From the NCBI GenBank assembly GCA_022457155.1, contig JAJGOT010000057.1, positions 1,821,501 through 1,885,500 of the forward strand: a stretch of DNA of 64,000 nt, in the 5' to 3' direction. The position numbers and the translations under genes are program-made. Source of the stretch: Cladopsammia gracilis. Taxonomy: Eukaryota > Cnidaria > Anthozoa > Scleractinia > Dendrophylliidae. The notes under the pieces are model-generated. The model was not told the DNA's origin. It made no database searches and saw only the letters and a list, made by a program, of their open reading frames with translations. Positions 42,010-53,148 of the stretch are shown here, one piece after another. Each line of letters opens with the position of its first letter. Within the stretch, counting starts at the first letter, position 1.

Positions 42010-42160
42010 ACTGATTCTTTCAGAAAAAATTGCTCCTTTCAGCTAAAAGGTATCAGAATAACTCTGACAGTGGTTATTTTCGATTCAAAGATTCTCAGTG
42101 GCACCAAACTACTAATTTTAACCCCTAAAAGGTTTGACGATCACCTCTGCCCCCCCCACC
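42010..42160. repeat. Dispersed repeat, family C partial copy
   Basis: AGCTAAAAGGTATCAGAATA, GTGGCACCAAACTACTAATT and TTAACCCCTAAAAGGTTTGA correspond in order to the copy at 12003-12195, ending in a C-tract. Confidence 0.5.
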
Positions 42161-42231
42161 CCCACCCCCCACCTTCACCCAGTGCACAATCAGCAAAGAA
42201 ACGGTGTGCGCTATTTTCACTGAAGCGTCGG

Positions 42232-42400
42232 AAAACCAAAACCAAAGTAATTACTCTGGCCAATCACAACAGACGCAGACAATCTAATAAACCAATCAGA
42301 ACTCGAAGCAAATACATGTAACCGGCACCAAGCGCGGGAAAACGCGTGAGTAAAATCATAGGTTTTGGGTTTATTTCGGATTGGCTCTAACCTGCCATCA
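42232..42400. repeat. Dispersed repeat, family A copy 2
   Basis: AAAACCAAAACCAAAGTAAT, AACAGACGCAGACAATCTAA and AAGCGCGGGAAAACGCGTGA match the copy at 5221-5480 in the same order. Confidence 0.65.
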
Positions 42401-42732
42401 CAGGCTCTATTTTCGTTTCGCTTGTACGGAGCGAGCGACTTCGTAAGAGGACTCAAGAGCATTGCTGAAATTGGACCTGATCGCAGGTTAGGTGGAGTAA
42501 AATGAGAGGTAAAACTGAGAAGAGGAAAAGAGGGGAATTGGGAAAAAGGAAAGGGAAAAGTTCCGTCTCCCCATTCCCCCTCCGTTTACAATCATAAACT
42601 GTAGTATTGATTTGAACTGAAGGTACTGATTACTGATGAAGTAATTAACGCCCAGGGCATCTATTAAATATTTTCTGATTTCGGGAGGCGTTTAATCTTG
42701 TCATGCGCATTTGAACATTTTATGGAATTTGC

Positions 42733-42742
42733 GCACTATAAA

Positions 42743-42790
<48 letters not shown>
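42733..42790 (+). repeat. SINE/LINE-tail remnant and (ATT)n microsatellite
   Basis: TTGCGCACTATAAATG followed by about 14 ATT units. It resembles the 3' end of the SINE at 36088-36512. Confidence 0.55.
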
Positions 42791-42791
<1 letters not shown>

Positions 42792-43252
42792 GATATTGAC
42801 ATTGAAACCCAAGAAGGAGCCATAATGTAATGTTAAGAATTCTTTATTGCCGTCACTTTGTGAATACAAACGTCTTATATAAATTTTATTTTTATTGAAA
42901 ATTTTTTTAGTAACACTTTTACGATATTTTATGCATTGTAATTATGAATTATTTTTAGCATTCTAGTAGATTAATAATTATTATATATTATTATATTATT
43001 ATATAAATGAACTTTTATAGCTTTTTCCTGCAAGTGTACATAAAATTGATGTTAAGGCTTAATCGATTTTTAAGAAATTTGTTAATAAAGTATTGCTTTT
43101 TCATTTTATTATTATTTTTATTATTATTATGGCAGTAAAACTATCTGTATGCACAGTGTTATAAAAGCAACACAGGGCGCAAAGCGTAACCTGTGCGCAA
43201 GAGCGAAACTTAAAAAAATAAATAAATAAATAAGTTACTAAAACCTTATATC

Positions 43253-43397
43253 TACAAATCTAAAAACTATAATCTAAGCATATAAATGTCTCTAATATCT
43301 CTCATTCTCATTATATATACAAATCTAAAAACTATAATCTAAGCATATAGATGTCTCTAATATCTCTCGTTCTTTGTATAAAAAAAAACCTATAAAC

Positions 43398-43437
<40 letters not shown>

Positions 43438-43440
43438 GAG
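43253..43440. repeat. Tandem duplication of about 62 bp, then (ATT)n
   Basis: ACAAATCTAAAAACTATAAT and AGCATATAAATGTCTCTAAT occur twice about 62 bp apart with few differences. A TATTATTATT tract follows. Confidence 0.65.
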
Positions 43441-43517
43441 AGAAGAGTTTATTAACTTTTACAACATTGAGCTTCAACTGTAACAATGGCTTAAGAAAAA
43501 TCAAAAGAAAAATAACG

Positions 43518-43666
43518 GGCCCCGGTTGTTCAAAACGTGGATAGCGCTATCCATCGGATAAATCACTATCCAGTGGATAAGTATTAACAAAATCCTTTTG
43601 TGTTTATCCACCGGATAGTGATTTATCCGGTGGATAGCGCTATCCACCTTTTGAACAACCGGGGCC
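43518..43666. mobile_element. Palindromic MITE (GGCCCCGGTTGTTCAAAA ends)
   Basis: The left GGCCCCGGTTGTTCAAAA and the right TTTTGAACAACCGGGGCC are exact inverses. The arms continue through GTGGATAGCGCTATCCA and GGATAAATCACTATCC to a loop of about 35 bp. I recall this terminus from MITEs of many invertebrates. That is memory, not a search. Confidence 0.8.
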
Positions 43667-44103
43667 TGGAGTGTACTCCATCAGTTTTTAATGTCAATGT
43701 CCAAATCGTCAGTCAGAGGTACGTTACCTTCATTACCCTGATCAATGTTTGAATCTGTGATGTCGAAAAGTTTGGGCGATTGGGCTCATCTAATCTAGCA
43801 CAGAGAGCTGTAATTTCAATTGCTCCGATCCTGCCTCACAAGGTTCGTCTTTCTAAAATAGCTGTCGAGAGTGATAAACTGGTTTTCTTGCCGCTTCGGA
43901 GATGAATTCTCTCTCAGTTCAGGTACATGTATGTGGAAAAAGGAAGCGTGAAGTGGGCCTTGTCGTTCTCGGATGTTTCCATGCCAGGACAAAAAGCCGA
44001 AAATTTGCAAACATTCTTAGTACAGAGATTAAGGACATCAAAGAGCGCTGTCCTTACTTTGAACTTGAAATAGAACAGGATTTGATTCGCACCCGATGAT
44101 ACC

Positions 44104-44148
44104 CTGCTTGCAGAGTCTCCTTCGATCTGATGGAGACTCTGCAAGCAG
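44104..44148. repeat. Perfect 17-bp stem hairpin
   Basis: CTGCTTGCAGAGTCTCC (44104-44120), an 11-base loop, and the exact complement at 44132-44148. Confidence 0.6.
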
Positions 44149-44199
44149 AGTAGCCTTTCCGGGAACGCATTTGGCTATGGAATTAACTGGTAGATTCAA

Positions 44200-44226
44200 T
44201 ATTTTTTTTTTGCTTGTTTTTTTTTT

Positions 44227-44257
<31 letters not shown>

Positions 44258-44290
44258 GGGGGTTGGGGGGGTGAGCGGAGGGGGGGCAGG
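44200..44290. repeat. Poly-T/poly-G low-complexity tract
   Basis: A T-run of about 20 bases passes directly into a long G-run with minor interruptions. The open frames across it are artefacts of the low complexity. Confidence 0.85.
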
Positions 44291-44562
44291 CGTCTTTAAA
44301 AAATGAAATTTTAAGGAGGCGTTAATTAGATATGGAACGTTTATTAGAGAGTGGGCGTTAATCAGGTCCTTTACGACATCCAATAACTCTTGCAAATGAT
44401 TGACACTGTTTACGACGTATGACCAGAAGAGAGACCCTGGGTATTAATTTGCACATGTGCTTCCGCCTTGCCTTGACTTTCGTTTTCAAAGCGTAAACAG
44501 TGAGTTTTGCTGACAGAAGCTCCTTTCGCCTAACGAAACTAAGAAACTAGCGTGGCACTGAA

Positions 44563-45420
44563 ATGGCTTGCAGCGGCGGATCGGGCCCTCCACACGGCAA
44601 AACAGAGGTCAAAATGAAGTTTTCCGCGTTAGATTTTGGCCCGTTCTGCGTCATGGAAGGTAAACACGATAAGAACTTTCGGGGAGGAAGCTATTGGATA
44701 ACAACACCGAAAGATGACTTCCTTATACTGCACAGGCTTCATGGAGGTCCTGCAAGAGAAATCGGTCAGTACTGGACGATCGAGGAACGCGATGGAAATG
44801 AGTCGTTTCGCTTTGACATGGCTGTTTCACGTAACTGGAATAATCTACAGGAGAGAACCACATTGCTTGTACCCAAAGGAGTCTTCATATACGAAGGCTT
44901 CGCTGCACCTCAAAGCCCATACTTCGGAGGGGGATGGCAAGTTTTCATCCCGCAAAGTGTTGTAGAGCCGTTACTTTCTTCCCAGAAACTCTTTCCGCTT
45001 CTTCTTTCCGGATCCGCCCCGGGGGACACGAAGAAGAAGATAACAGATCTTGTGGATATCGCGGGAAAAGCTCAATCGGAGATCCTCAATCGATGGAACA
45101 AGAAGCGCATCGAGAGAATCACCTCCAATTCCCGCAACCTCGCCTTGAACGGAAGGTACTTTGGTTCGCTTCCCACCGCAGTCCAAAGAGCTATTCGTAA
45201 TACTGGGAATGGCGGTTCAAGCGCAACCAAGGATGTTATTCCAAAGGGTACGTACAAGTTACACGAAGAGCGTATACAGCATATCGATGGCTCCTATCAG
45301 ACGCTGAGTTTATCCGTGAAGACAGAGTTCGTGAAGTCAACTACTCGTACATATCAGTCTGGGAGAACGACCATCGTGGAGACGACCAACTACTACAACA
45401 TTATCTACACATGGAGTTAG
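44563..45420 (+). CDS. Intronless gene, 285 residues, function not recognised
   Basis: A long single open frame with even codon use and a plausible ATG; no better start lies upstream. I do not recognise the family with certainty. There is no signal peptide or membrane segment, so it is probably cytosolic. Residues 27-130 look like a compact alpha/beta domain with an aromatic-rich segment (GQYWTIEERDG, residues 68-78) and a glycine motif YEGFAAPQ (110-117) ... FGGGWQVFIP (121-130). A short charged linker follows, then a C-terminal beta-rich tail of about 60 residues ending TNYYNIIYTW. The YEG...Q...GGG.Q.FIP pattern reminds me of small domains at the C-termini of bacterial polymorphic (Rhs-type) proteins. 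That resemblance is weak and from memory. The lack of introns beside multi-exon genes allows either retroposition or ancient lateral transfer. Confidence 0.75.
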   Translation: MACSGGSGPPHGKTEVKMKFSALDFGPFCVMEGKHDKNFRGGSYWITTPKDDFLILHRLHGGPAREIGQYWTIEERDGNESFRFDMAVSRNWNNLQERTTLLVPKGVFIYEGFAAPQSPYFGGGWQVFIPQSVVEPLLSSQKLFPLLLSGSAPGDTKKKITDLVDIAGKAQSEILNRWNKKRIERITSNSRNLALNGRYFGSLPTAVQRAIRNTGNGGSSATKDVIPKGTYKLHEERIQHIDGSYQTLSLSVKTEFVKSTTRTYQSGRTTIVETTNYYNIIYTWS

Positions 45421-46537
45421 ACTACAAGAAGAGAAGTCGTGAACTACGAATAAAGGACGATATAAATATAGGTAGAACAAACACGTGTGTACCGCAATAG
45501 ATCAGGCAGAAAACATCTATAAAGAACTGATTATAGACGCTTTTGCTTGGCTTAAAAAAACAATGACAAGATAATATTTAAACAGAAGACTCCTCTTAAC
45601 GAAGTGGTTTTCAGGGGATCATGAAGTAACTAATAAACAAGAATAATTATGCTAAAAATATCTATACTAAAAAGCCGGGAAAATATAAAAATACATTTAA
45701 AAAATTCAATGCAATAAGGTCCAAGTTTAAAAGCACAATTTAGTGCCAGTGTTTTAGTGCAGAGTATTTAAACATTTGCTTTCCCTAGTTTGTAGAAACG
45801 TTTGGAAGATAGAGATAGTGATGTCAATGTAATTTCACAGTTCTTCCTTAAGTTAAATATAAAATCCTGTTTTTATAAGCAGACTGCAAGTCTAGCTGAA
45901 AGTTAAATAAATATGCTTTCATTTATATAGATGTGCACAAAGATCTGCAATAATAATAATCTGCAATAATAATGAAGAATTTAACATAGCTCATCAAAAA
46001 ACATTTTCATTTTGTCAAAACACACAGTAAACTATTTTCAAGTGCTAAACTATTTCCCTTGCCCAATCAGTTAATAATGAAGCCAGGCATAAGTCAGCAT
46101 TTTGAGAGTTCTTAGTCACCTCTGCCACAACTTTCGCTGTGTCCTACATTTTGATTAAACTTTAGTATCTTCTTTCAAGCTCTATAAGAGCATTTGATTG
46201 TAAGAAAACAGCTATGGAAGTCATTTTTTTTTTCAGACAAAAAGGGGGCGGGGGAGGTCACAGGGACCTCCCGTAGCTACAGATATGCATTCAAACTTTC
46301 CTGCCAAGAGAAAAGAGAGCCTGTATTAAAATAAAAAACCATGGAGTCAACATAAAAATCTTAGATTATGAACGATATCACAGACAACTATCTCACAATT
46401 AAACATTAGAGCAGTGTCTCATTTTATTTACACAAAATTAACACACAGTGGAACATAAAATCCCAAACTTTTTAAAATTACCACACTGTCAATAATCGGG
46501 ATTACAACAAAGTTGAAAAAGAATGACAAATGATCTC
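45421..46537. other. Intergenic; presumed 3' UTRs
   Basis: AT-rich, with AATAAA-type words after both convergent genes (for example near 45907). A GGGGGCGGGGGAGGTC tract is at 46245-46260. No further exon is seen. Confidence 0.45.
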
Positions 46538-49500
46538 CTAAGGCTTGGAACTTATTCCTTCGATGGGGTTTGCCCTCAATCGCTTGGCTTTCTTGATAGA
46601 ATCTTCTGCCCACTCTGGAGTAAGAGTAATGGGCTTCTCTGGCCCAACTAATGAAAGAAACAAAAAAGAAATTACTGCCTTGAAACATGTTTGCTACAGA
46701 TTCCAAGAATTCTTCGGGCCGATTTACACGGTACAACTGTGTCGCATGCGACACGCTTAAAACATGCTTACGACATGCTTACAACAAAAATTACTCCGGG
46801 TGGATCAACTCAAGTCATGTCGTAAGAATGCCGTAAGCATGTTGCATGCAACGAAGTTGTAACATGTAAATCGGCCCCTCAAGAACCATTTAACCCTTTA
46901 AGCACTAATATCAAAACTTTAATTCTCATTTCTTGTGTGATCATGTCCTTAATTCTCATAACCTTTTTGATTGATAGGGCAGTGATATTATAAGGAGAAT
47001 TTTGATTCTGATCACTCTTAGGGCTTAAAGGGTTAAGACTGTTCAAGGGGTTGTCTTCCCATTGTCAACCATTGTAATTCTACAAAATAATGAAGAAATT
47101 GCTAATCATTTGTGTTAACAGTGCGGTGCGACATGCCGCACCATGAGGACCCAACAAACATTTTTATAAGTTTCCATGATAACACCAGTTAATTCTTACA
47201 ATCATTTATGTGTGAAGCAATAAAGTGAATAAAATCTTCATATTTTGTAACTAACTTTGTAAAATTCATTAATAATTCATAAGGGTACTAACAAATAGAA
47301 ATGAGCCATTCCAATCACATGATTACCCTGTATAGGCCGATACAATCTTGATACAACTCACGAGTGGTTGTATCTAATTTGCATTCCAGATAAAACTCAC
47401 AAGTGGTTGTATCTAATTTACATGTGAATGTGAATTTCACAAGTTGTTTACTACATCCGCGTCCGTGTTGTATTCTTGGCACTATACATTCACTCGCCTT
47501 CAACTCGTGATTGTATAGGCCAATACAACACTCCTGCTCATGTAGTAAACGTTACTAAGTTACACTCCTGTGATTAACATGAAACAACAAGATTCCATTC
47601 CATTGTGCTTAACTTTGTGAGGAGGCATGCCTGTCAATTGAATTTGTGCTCTCTGATTGGCTAACTTATAATAAAAAAGTTTGTTGGGTGGTCACGGTAA
47701 GGCGCATTGCACTGTAAGCCTTTTGCACAAAAACAATGAATACAGAACTATGTTTCCCGCATGATCACCAGTCTCTGTGCCAAAACGGAGGAAATTTGGA
47801 GACTTGGATTTAAAGACAAAATCGTTACTTGCGACAGTTTTGCATAAAAACTTGTAAGTGAAAATGCCAAAATTTGACATAAGGCAGCTATGCCCCAGCC
47901 CTTCAAATGCTCCTGGCAAGGAAATAGTAATTTAATGAAACTCAGTTTCTGCTCATCAAACTGTCCCAATGTATCATTTTGTTTCCCAGTGCCCAACCAA
48001 AGTGAGAACTTGCAAGCAGATCATTCTGTTAAAAAAATGTAATTATATGAAGGGCGGAAAGGGGGGGGGGGGGCATGTCCTGGTCTTAATTTCAAATCTC
48101 GACATCTTGTCATTTTGCAATTTCATAAGGTTCACATGTTGCTGTCAGAGTTTGTGCACTACCATACTAAAAGTTCACGGAATCTTGTCACTTTACTTCG
48201 ATGAAGTCACTGTTTTGACAGCATGTCACTCCTGAGGTTTTACTCTAACAGGGCCATACATTTATATAATATAGACTTTGTTTCCTTTGTTTCATTTGAA
48301 ATATGAAATGCTTGAGAACATTGTTATAATCTTTCATCAACAGTACTGATACAGTCAAACATGGGTTTAACAACAAAAAGCTTGGACTTCTGCAACTAAT
48401 TTTTTTTCCTGACTATTACCACAGGGAGGGTGATTGTTACAAGGATGGCGTAAAAATAGCAATAACCAATACACTTACTATACTTCCTTAGGAATGCAAA
48501 CAGGACCACAGACATTGCCAGAAAACCGGAAATTATTCCAACCAATTTCTTTGTGTATGGCTCTTGCAATTTCGACTCAGGTATGGTCTTTGCAAACTGG
48601 GCTTTGTACACTAGAAAGTGGAATAGTAAGAAAGGAACTAAACAACTTGATACATGTCAAGTAATTAGCAATTATGTATGCTTTTTAAAGCCCAGGCCAA
48701 ATGACAGGAAGAGACGATGAGAGTTTAAACTCTCCATCACTTTGGCCTGAACGCTGCTTGACGACTCTTGTGTGCTCTCAAAGAATTTGAATCTGCTCAA
48801 ATTTTCTTTGGGTCTATAGGAATTATGACCTAAACTCTCACACACACTCATTGACTTTTGTGTCCCCTCAAAAAGTTTGAATCCTTGTCAACTATCGCTC
48901 CTATTTGGCCTAATGGTCTTATTAACCCATTGTGTCATGGCAAACTTAAGCTGGAAAATGAAAATATAAAACATAAAATTCGTCTCTTCACTTGGACAGA
49001 GAGTGCTCGATACATACACAGTGGAACCCCGATTTTACTAGCTTCGATTTAACGATATTCCCAATTTAATGATCAACATTCTATGTCCCATCAAAAGTTA
49101 CCGTAATTTGTATGGAGCAGAATTTTGCGATATTTTCCCACTCTGTTCTACTGTAAGTGCTGCAAAAATAATTATTTAATTCAAGAACTCTGGGATAGAA
49201 TCCCCAAACCAGTAAAACGATATGTAAAGAATTTATCAACATTTTTAAATTTACGAGCGCTAGAAGAATATTTTATGGCATGTTGTTTTTATCTTGCTTT
49301 TCAATATTAAATATAACTAAGCTTCATATATTCTGCTTTGTGAAAGCCATGATAAATACAAAAAATACATCTCTTGAATCTCACCATTCAAAAACATTAG
49401 CATGATTGCTTTAAGCTAGCTTAGCAAGAGCTTTATTATGTTGAGTAATTGCAGAGACTGCAAGATTTGCATGTTTGCGGGTGTTGGTCTGCCTTGACTC

Positions 49501-50475
49501 AATCATCTTTCACTAGATTCATAGTTTAGAAAATGGGACGAGATTATTCCGGAAAGGGCAAGAGAATATATCAAAAAAATGTTTAGCAGAAATGCTTTTG
49601 ACAATAATTGTCAATTTTTTTTTAATTATTAAAATCATGAAATGGAAGCAAAATGTAGTTTTGTTGGCAAGGAAAATACCGAAATTAGAAAACAAAATCA
49701 TCAAACAGTCATGACCACAGTTGAATGCTACAATGATAAATTTTCTTCCTTGTTATTGTATAAAACAAATAGACTCCATTTTGCCATGCGTCTGTTCAGT
49801 TACAGAACACAGAAGACGTCAAAATGTGGTAAGAACATCAGTGACCAACTTGCCTGCAACTGATTGGCCACTTTTTGTTCTTATGTATTTTGACATCATC
49901 TGTGATCTATAACTGAACAGACACACAGCAAAATGGAATCTATTTGTTAAATAAATGAAAACCAAACAAACACTGGCTTCATTTATACGGAAAAGTAATT
50001 TTCATTGTGTGACTCATAATTGATTTGGTAACAGAAAAGAAAAGCAAAGAAGCGAGAAAAAAGATTGATTGACGAAAGGGCTTCGAAGCAAATAACAAAT
50101 TAACAGTCACTCAAATCTTCATCAATATAACTTAAGCTTTTAAGCTTGTGATGTTCTGGCCACGCAACTTTTTGATTTGTACTCTTACGAAATTCAGCTG
50201 GCAAATCTAAGTAAATTTAGACATAAAAAGGCACTACATGATCATTTACAAAGAACCCGTTACGGTATTATAAACTTACAGTCGACTTTTTCCTGCTTTG
50301 CAAGACTACCCCACGGACCCTTCTCCTTAGCTTGAAGTGCTTCTAATTCGGACGCGTACGCTGGTCTGACGGTTGGAACTGGTTTATATTGACGCGCAGC
50401 CGACGTTTGCATTTGTCTACAAGCAATTCTAGAGTAGAGTCGTGGTAAAGCACCCATTCGTACTAAACCCGCCAT
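46538..50475 (-). CDS. COX4: Cytochrome c oxidase subunit 4 (three exons)
   Basis: Exons 50475-50280, 48610-48479 and 46647-46538 join in phase at GT-AG sites to give 145 residues (mammalian precursor 169). COX4 is a nuclear-encoded subunit of respiratory complex IV in the mitochondrial inner membrane. Diagnostic parts are the AKEKGPWGSLAKQEKVDLYK segment across the exon 1-2 junction (typical COX4 text up to LYKAQF), one membrane helix at about 88-106 (LVGIISGFLAMSVVLFAFL) followed by RKY, and the C-terminal WAEDSIKKAKRLRANPIEG matching the KRMLxxxxNPIxG ending of the family. Residues 1-30 are basic with no acidic residue, a mitochondrial presequence. The extramembrane linker between the N-terminal helix and the membrane helix is shorter than in vertebrates. 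Introns contain MITEs at 46716-46877 and 49764-49948 and a family B repeat. I see no damage. Confidence 0.93.
46716..46877. mobile_element. MITE in COX4 intron 2 (GGGCCGATTTACA ends)
   Basis: GGGCCGATTTACACGGTACA at the left and the inverse of TGTAACATGTAAATCGGCCC at the right, with inner TGTCGCATGCGACA and GTTGCATGCAAC palindromes. It starts 69 bp upstream (in gene sense) of the last COX4 exon. Confidence 0.65.
46891..47037. repeat. Dispersed repeat, family B, in COX4 intron 2
   Basis: TAACCCTTTAAGCACTAATA at the left and TTAGGGCTTAAAGGGTTAA at the right. The interior contains TGTGATCATGTCCTTAATTC, the reverse of the 10609-10818 copy, with about 60 bp deleted. Confidence 0.7.
47320..47530. 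repeat. Repeat with TGTATAGGCC(G/A)ATACAA at both ends
   Basis: TGTATAGGCCGATACAA at 47330 and TGTATAGGCCAATACAA at 47512 bracket two internal copies of GTGGTTGTATCTAATTT. This is probably a degraded non-autonomous element. Confidence 0.45.
49018..49150. repeat. Pogo/Tigger-like terminus in COX4 intron 1
   Basis: CACAGTGGAACCCCGATTTT followed by TAGCTTCGATTTAACGATAT resembles CAGTGGAACCTCGATTTAAC-type termini of pogo-like elements. Only one end is evident. Confidence 0.35.
49764..49948. mobile_element. Foldback MITE in COX4 intron 1
   Basis: AACAAATAGACTCCATTTTG with GTCTGTTCAGTTA at the left is the inverse of TAACTGAACAGAC and CAAAATGGAATCTATTTGTT at the right. The arms are about 72 bp and the total is 185 bp. 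Confidence 0.7.
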
Positions 50476-51004
50476 GATGCAAGTTATTTAAGACGACAAG
50501 ATGGCCGACAAGAACTCGCAAATGTGACGCGTGGTGAACTGTGGGTAATATCAGTTTTTCCTTCATGTAAGTACACCAACTCGTATCTTTGAGTATTGCC
50601 CCAGACTGCACCGGCGGAAGTCTCTCCGGGACACGGAACTGCGAGCACAAACTCCGACCCGAGCCCGAGAGCTTGCTCGCAGGCTAGTAGTACTATAGGT
50701 ATGCAGATTGTAGAATATGCAGACGATAGAACTTGTCTTGTAAACTGTATGGAACTCTCTTATTATTCTTGTTCAGTATCGTAATACCGTCGAACCTCGC
50801 CGGGGGGAGGGGGGGGGGGGGGGGGGCGGTACTTGACCAATATTTGGGTATAGGGGTGCCGCTGAGTGTCTGAGTAGAACAAATATAAAACGAAATAGGA
50901 CAACACCAGGACACGGTTCGTGCGTGGTTATTGATCTGAGCTTAAAAAAATGGTAGACGCATCCTTTGAAAAGAAAATGACTTCGCCTTCGCATGAATAT
51001 ACTA
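50476..51004. other. COX4 upstream flank and G-rich repeat
   Basis: The COX4 promoter probably lies in 50476-50640. A poly-G tract at 50800-50828 with GGTACTTGACCAATATTTGG and GTGCCGCTGAGTGTCTGAG belongs to the dispersed G-run repeats also seen near 54870-55400. Confidence 0.45.
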
Positions 51005-51969
51005 ATCCTTACGGCAAGGCGATGAAGGAGTAAATAAAAGAATAAAACAAAATTTATATTTAAACGAATCTGCCCAATATTTCGGTTTGAAAACAAACCT
51101 TCTTCAGGGGCTAACAGAAAAATGAAAAATGAAGTTAAAACTAAAAGTTCGTTACAAATAAGAGTTTGAAATTATGAAAATAAAAACAATAGATTATTAT
51201 TGGTGCAGGAGACTAGGTGTGGTATGTCAATGAGTTTCGTCACGTCTATTTATTCCTAGAGGAGATAACGTTTTCCCTTTGTGTATCAAATGAGCCTCTC
51301 TCGCCTTTCTCACTGCGTCACGATTGCTGCGTATGAGGCCTCACCTGTCCTTTTCTCCAAGAAGGCCAAACAAATTACATTTTTACCGCAACCAATGAAC
51401 AAAGAAAAATCACCGACAACTTATCCTGCAAATCCAAAAATCTTATTTACTTGATTGAATGTAAGAAATGTAAATGCCAATACATCGGAGAGACCAAACG
51501 GCAACTTAATGAACGATTTGGAGAACACCGCCGTTCCATCATAAACCATCATCAACTCAACGATCCCACTCCTGTCTCCCTACATTTCAATCAAGCTGGA
51601 CATTCAATCAATGATGTTCTTCTAATCCCACTTGAACTCATACGCAGCAATCGTGACGCAGTGAGAAGGGCGAGAGAGGCTCATTTGATACACAAAGGGA
51701 AAACGTTATCTCCTCTAGGAATAAATAGACGTGACGAAACTCATTGACATACGACACCTAGTCTCCTGCACCAATAATAATCTATTGTTTTTATTTTCAT
51801 AATTTCAAACTCTTATTTGTAACGAACTTTTAGTTTTAACTTCATTTTTCATTTTTCTGTTAGCCCCTGAAGAAGGTTTGTTTTCAAACCGAAATATTGG
51901 GCAAATTCGTTTAAATATAAATTTTGTTTTATTCTTTTATTTACTCCTTCATCGCCTTGCCGTAAGGAT
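51005..51969 (+). mobile_element. Penelope-like element, 5'-truncated, with 333-bp inverted arms
   Basis: The segments 51005-51337 and 51637-51969 are near-identical inverted copies (outer ATCCTTACGGC / GCCGTAAGGAT, inner GCGTATGAG / CTCATACGC). The right copy contains the 3' part of a GIY-YIG endonuclease frame and its downstream region, and the left copy repeats that region inverted. Head-to-tail or inverted partial copies beside a 5'-truncated unit are characteristic of Penelope-like insertions. The reverse transcriptase region is absent. The word TGAATATACTAATC occurs just left of the element (about 50993) and again at 52083, 114 bp beyond the right arm, so it may be a target-site duplication of a slightly longer insertion. 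Confidence 0.8.
51337..51747 (+). pseudogene. GIY-YIG endonuclease remnant of a Penelope-like element
   Basis: The open frame has no ATG and begins right after a stop at 51334, so it is a 5'-truncated fragment of about 136 codons. It shows ITDNLSCKSKNLIYLIECKK, then CQYIGETKRQLNERFGEHRR, which is the GIY-YIG core (here Y-IGET) with the Arg helix. A Cys pair (C..C in IECKKCKCQ) and the end LSPLGINRRDETH follow. That is the layout at the C-terminus of Penelope-like reverse transcriptases. The domain nicks target DNA during retrotransposition. Without the polymerase this copy cannot be autonomous. Confidence 0.85.
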
Positions 51970-52416
51970 CAGTTTGCCGTTTTCTGATTTTATACAAGTA
52001 ATTATTGTACTGATCCAGGTCTACAACTGGGAGATCCGGCACCACTCAACGGTTTGTCGCTGTGGTCTTGCTGATATTTTATATGAATATACTAATCACG
52101 ACAAGGGAAGTCACTGGAACCATACCCTGTTTAGGACTGATTCAGACGATTGGCCACCTGGCGTGGGACCACCCCGTAAAGGGAAGTTGACAAGAAACCG
52201 CATTAAACTGATCATTTTAACCTCTTTTAATTGAATTCTCTTTTTAGTAAACTTCATCTTAAAATGAAACGCGCTTTAATGTATTATGTACACAAATTTT
52301 ACAAACAGCATAAATAACACAATTCACAAATATTGCGTCAACAGTCACTGAACTCGATATTTACAGAACTGGTAATAAACAACTTTAAAATACCAGATTC
52401 AAGAAACAGAATAGAC
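51970..52416. other. Intergenic; possible extension of the Penelope insertion
   Basis: CAGGTCTACAACTGGGAGAT and CCACTCAACGGTTTGTCGC show no recognisable coding. The frame at 51878-52234 reads out of the element arm and is not a gene. Confidence 0.4.
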
Positions 52417-52817
52417 CAATATCACGCTAGCATGGCACAAAAATATATTTAGTTTATTGGGTAAAAGAGCCGAGCATCAAATTCAACATATCGATATTAG
52501 TAAAATTACAAAGTTTTGTAAAGATTGCTTGCAAACTGACGAAGACATGAAATTTTGAAACTGAGCATTTTTACAAAGAAATGTATGGTGGACGGGCATA
52601 GATTGCCCGTCCAGCCTCATTTTCGTGTTTTTCCCATACACTTCTTTGTAAAAATTAGGCCAGAGTACTATGTTTCAAAAGTTCATATCTTCGTCAGTGT
52701 ACGAGCATATCTTTACGAAACTTTACACTTTTACAAATATTGATGTGCTGAATTTGATACTGGACTCTTTTCCCCATTAAATTAAATATATTTTCATGCC
52801 ATGCTAGCGTGATAATT
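52417..52817. mobile_element. Foldback element with about 190-bp arms
   Basis: The edges ATCACGCTAGCATGGCA and TGCCATGCTAGCGTGAT are exact inverses. The arms continue imperfectly (AGCATCAAATTCAACAT versus GCTGAATTTGATAC; ATTTTTACAAAGAA versus TTCTTTGTAAAAAT) to a loop of about 40 bp with a minor GGACGGGCA/TGCCCGTCC stem. Confidence 0.7.
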
Positions 52818-53148
52818 GGCTATGGCATATAGATATATGCATCTCTATCATTGTTTTCCTAAAACATAATTAACGGATGCAATGAAACAACTTTGGCCAA
52901 CCACGGCAACGTGAACGTAAAGCCATTTTGCTAAAATAATCTTGGCTAAATGTGCCTGGCGTTAAAAAGACAAGGGCCACGCGTCCATTTATCAGTGTTC
53001 AGCTACTTCGCCTCTCAGACAATCTAGGCAGACTTTAGTTGGACAAATGTTATCAAAAATAAAATTAAAATATCTTAATTGACCGGCTCTGAGCTAATTT
53101 TGATAATCACAACGTAAGAGAAAAAACTCTCTGAGATTTGCAAGAGTT

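Noticed and set aside
44196..44395. Short ORFs across the poly-T/poly-G tract
   Set aside because: They encode Phe/Gly or Pro/Lys homopolymers derived entirely from low-complexity DNA.
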